A stretch of 12,525 bases of DNA from the NCBI GenBank assembly GCA_025964455.1, contig JAOPYU010000265.1:1-12525 (forward strand), in the 5' to 3' direction. The notes beneath the pieces are model-generated. The model had not been told where the DNA came from. It worked only from the letters and a program-made list of their open reading frames with translations, and did not search any database. The position numbers and the translations under genes were made by a program. Positions 11,505-12,525 of this stretch are shown one piece after another. The DNA comes from Thermoleophilia bacterium (GTDB lineage: Bacteria > Actinomycetota > Thermoleophilia > Gaiellales > SKUG01). Numbering within the stretch: position 1 is the first letter of the stretch; each line of letters begins with the position of its first letter.

Positions 11505-12525
11505 AGAACTCCGTCCCTCCCGCACGCGTCGCGCCGAGCGTCGGCTCGAGCAGGCTCGTCGGCGGATCCTGCTCGAACAGGCCCGTGGTCACCGTGACCT
11601 GGCGCCGCGATTCACGCGCGAGCGGCTCCACCAGCGCCTCGGCCTGGGCGCGCAGGAACGGCTCCAGCGCGGCCACGTCGGTGCGGACGTCGGCGCGGAT
11701 CCCGGCAGGGTGCGCGTCGAGCGAGATCATGAGCGTCCCCAAGCGGTCGGTGTCGAGCAGGAACGCGATCCGGAACTCGTCGAACGTCACCGTGCGGCGC
11801 CCCGGCTCGCGACGCACGAGTACCTCGGCGCCGCGACCATCCGGCATGGGGACCTGGAAGTAGACGTACCCCGGGTCGGCCCCGCTCGCCGTTCGCGAGA
11901 GCAGCTGCTGGCCGTCGGTCGCCGCCAGCATGCGCGATGCATCCGCCGCGACCGACGGGCGCAGGTCGTTCGCCGCCACGTGCTCGAGCGCGCTGCGCAG
12001 CGCGTCGACCTCCGACGATCCGGGCGGCATGAGCGAGCGGCCGAGCTGGTCGATCGCGCGATGCACGCCATGACGCAGGTCGTGCAGCGCTGGCCCACTG
12101 AGCCCGGCACCCTGCTGGCCGAGCGCGTCGAGCAGCGCGCCTGCCAGCCGGAGCCCCTGCGATTCCGGCATCGACCGGACCGCATTCGCGAGCGCCTCGG
12201 GGCTGGCCCCGGCGATCGTGCGGAGCAGCTTCGCCGTGTCGGCCTCCGCGCCCGGCGAACCCAACGCGTTCTGCAGCGCGATCACGAGCGGGGTCGCCTC
12301 GCCGCCTGCGCCGCCCCCCGCGACCGACGCGGCACCAGCCCCGACACTGCCCTGTCGCCCGGCCTGCTGCGCGATGTCGACGGCGCTCATGCCGCGCGCC
12401 ATGTTCGCCGTCGCCGACCCGAGCGCCCCAGGCGCGAGCGCGGGCGTGAAGCGCACCGCGAGCTGGCCGAGGTCGGCGACCGCCTGCGCCGCCCGTGCGT
12501 TCGTCGGCGTCGGTGCCGCAGCCGC
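11497..12525 (-). CDS. FliK-like (YlqG type) protein, 5' end beyond the window
   Basis: The minus-strand frame is open from the right edge to a TGA at 11499-11497, showing 342 residues. An in-frame GTG at 12456 exists, but the 23 codons above it contain no stop and look like normal coding sequence, so the gene most likely starts outside. Most of the protein is Ala/Gly-rich and probably disordered or loosely helical. The C-terminal part (about 124 residues before the end) resembles the FliK hook-length-control C-domain: VYFQVPMPDGRGAEVLVRR, then DTDRLGTLMISLD, then IRADVRTDVAALEPFLRAQAEAL by position. FliK C-domains contact FlhB to switch export substrates. The pairing with a stand-alone FlhB C-domain gene mirrors the ylqG-ylqH pair of Bacillus. 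Confidence in FliK relatedness is moderate because the fold is poorly conserved. Confidence 0.7.
   Translation of the reverse strand, partial: AAAAPTPTNARAAQAVADLGQLAVRFTPALAPGALGSATANMARGMSAVDIAQQAGRQGSVGAGAASVAGGGAGGEATPLVIALQNALGSPGAEADTAKLLRTIAGASPEALANAVRSMPESQGLRLAGALLDALGQQGAGLSGPALHDLRHGVHRAIDQLGRSLMPPGSSEVDALRSALEHVAANDLRPSVAADASRMLAATDGQQLLSRTASGADPGYVYFQVPMPDGRGAEVLVRREPGRRTVTFDEFRIAFLLDTDRLGTLMISLDAHPAGIRADVRTDVAALEPFLRAQAEALVEPLARESRRQVTVTTGLFEQDPPTSLLEPTLGATRAGGTEFYA

Overview
The window is very GC-rich, densely coded DNA from a chromosome that looks actinobacterial. The best guess is a flagellated deep-branching actinobacterium of the class Thermoleophilia. This rests on the gene order pgsA-type synthase / RsiG-like / FHA / MerR (FtsR-like), start codons placed 6-8 nt after TANNNT -10 boxes, a tRNA without encoded CCA, and flagellar-export-related genes beside a diguanylate cyclase. 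The lineage is inferred, not proven.

Layout. (1) 1-1060, minus: 5' part of an MpaB/DUF2236 haem oxygenase that runs off the left edge, divergent from ispG (1167-2324), which overlaps a small four-helix membrane protein gene (2321-2770). (2) 2787-2834: first copy of a 48-bp palindromic repeat. (3) 2924-3932: a two-gene unit of a protein with three 36-residue repeats and an L,D-transpeptidase, neither with a visible signal peptide. (4) 3983-4056: tRNA-Pro(GGG), followed by a strong hairpin. (5) 4161-7108: phospholipid synthase, RsiG-like anti-sigma, zinc-ribbon/FHA protein, FtsR-like MerR regulator and apt, all on plus. (6) 7116-8235: an AbiEi/DUF559-like gene bracketed by two direct copies of the 48-bp repeat. 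The second copy supplies the gene's last codons and its stop. (7) 8246-8863, minus: a cysteine-rich unknown protein. (8) 8985-11126, plus: a secreted coiled-coil/RlpA cell-wall protein, then a membrane diguanylate cyclase. (9) 11136-12525, minus: a stand-alone FlhB C-domain protein and a FliK-like protein cut by the right edge.

How the parts may work together. The RsiG-like protein carries one c-di-GMP-binding signature. Members of that family restrain the FliA/WhiG-type sigma factor. A GGEEF cyclase with an intact I-site and two flagellar-export-type genes lie about 5-7 kb downstream, so the neighbourhood holds several parts of a c-di-GMP / sigma factor / surface-appendage switch. Envelope-growth genes (L,D-transpeptidase, phospholipid synthase, FtsR-like regulator, RlpA-like enzyme) are interleaved with them. 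The least expected element is the 48-bp repeat. Its three copies show compensatory base changes between the arms, and two of them flank what looks like a transferred nuclease-like gene.
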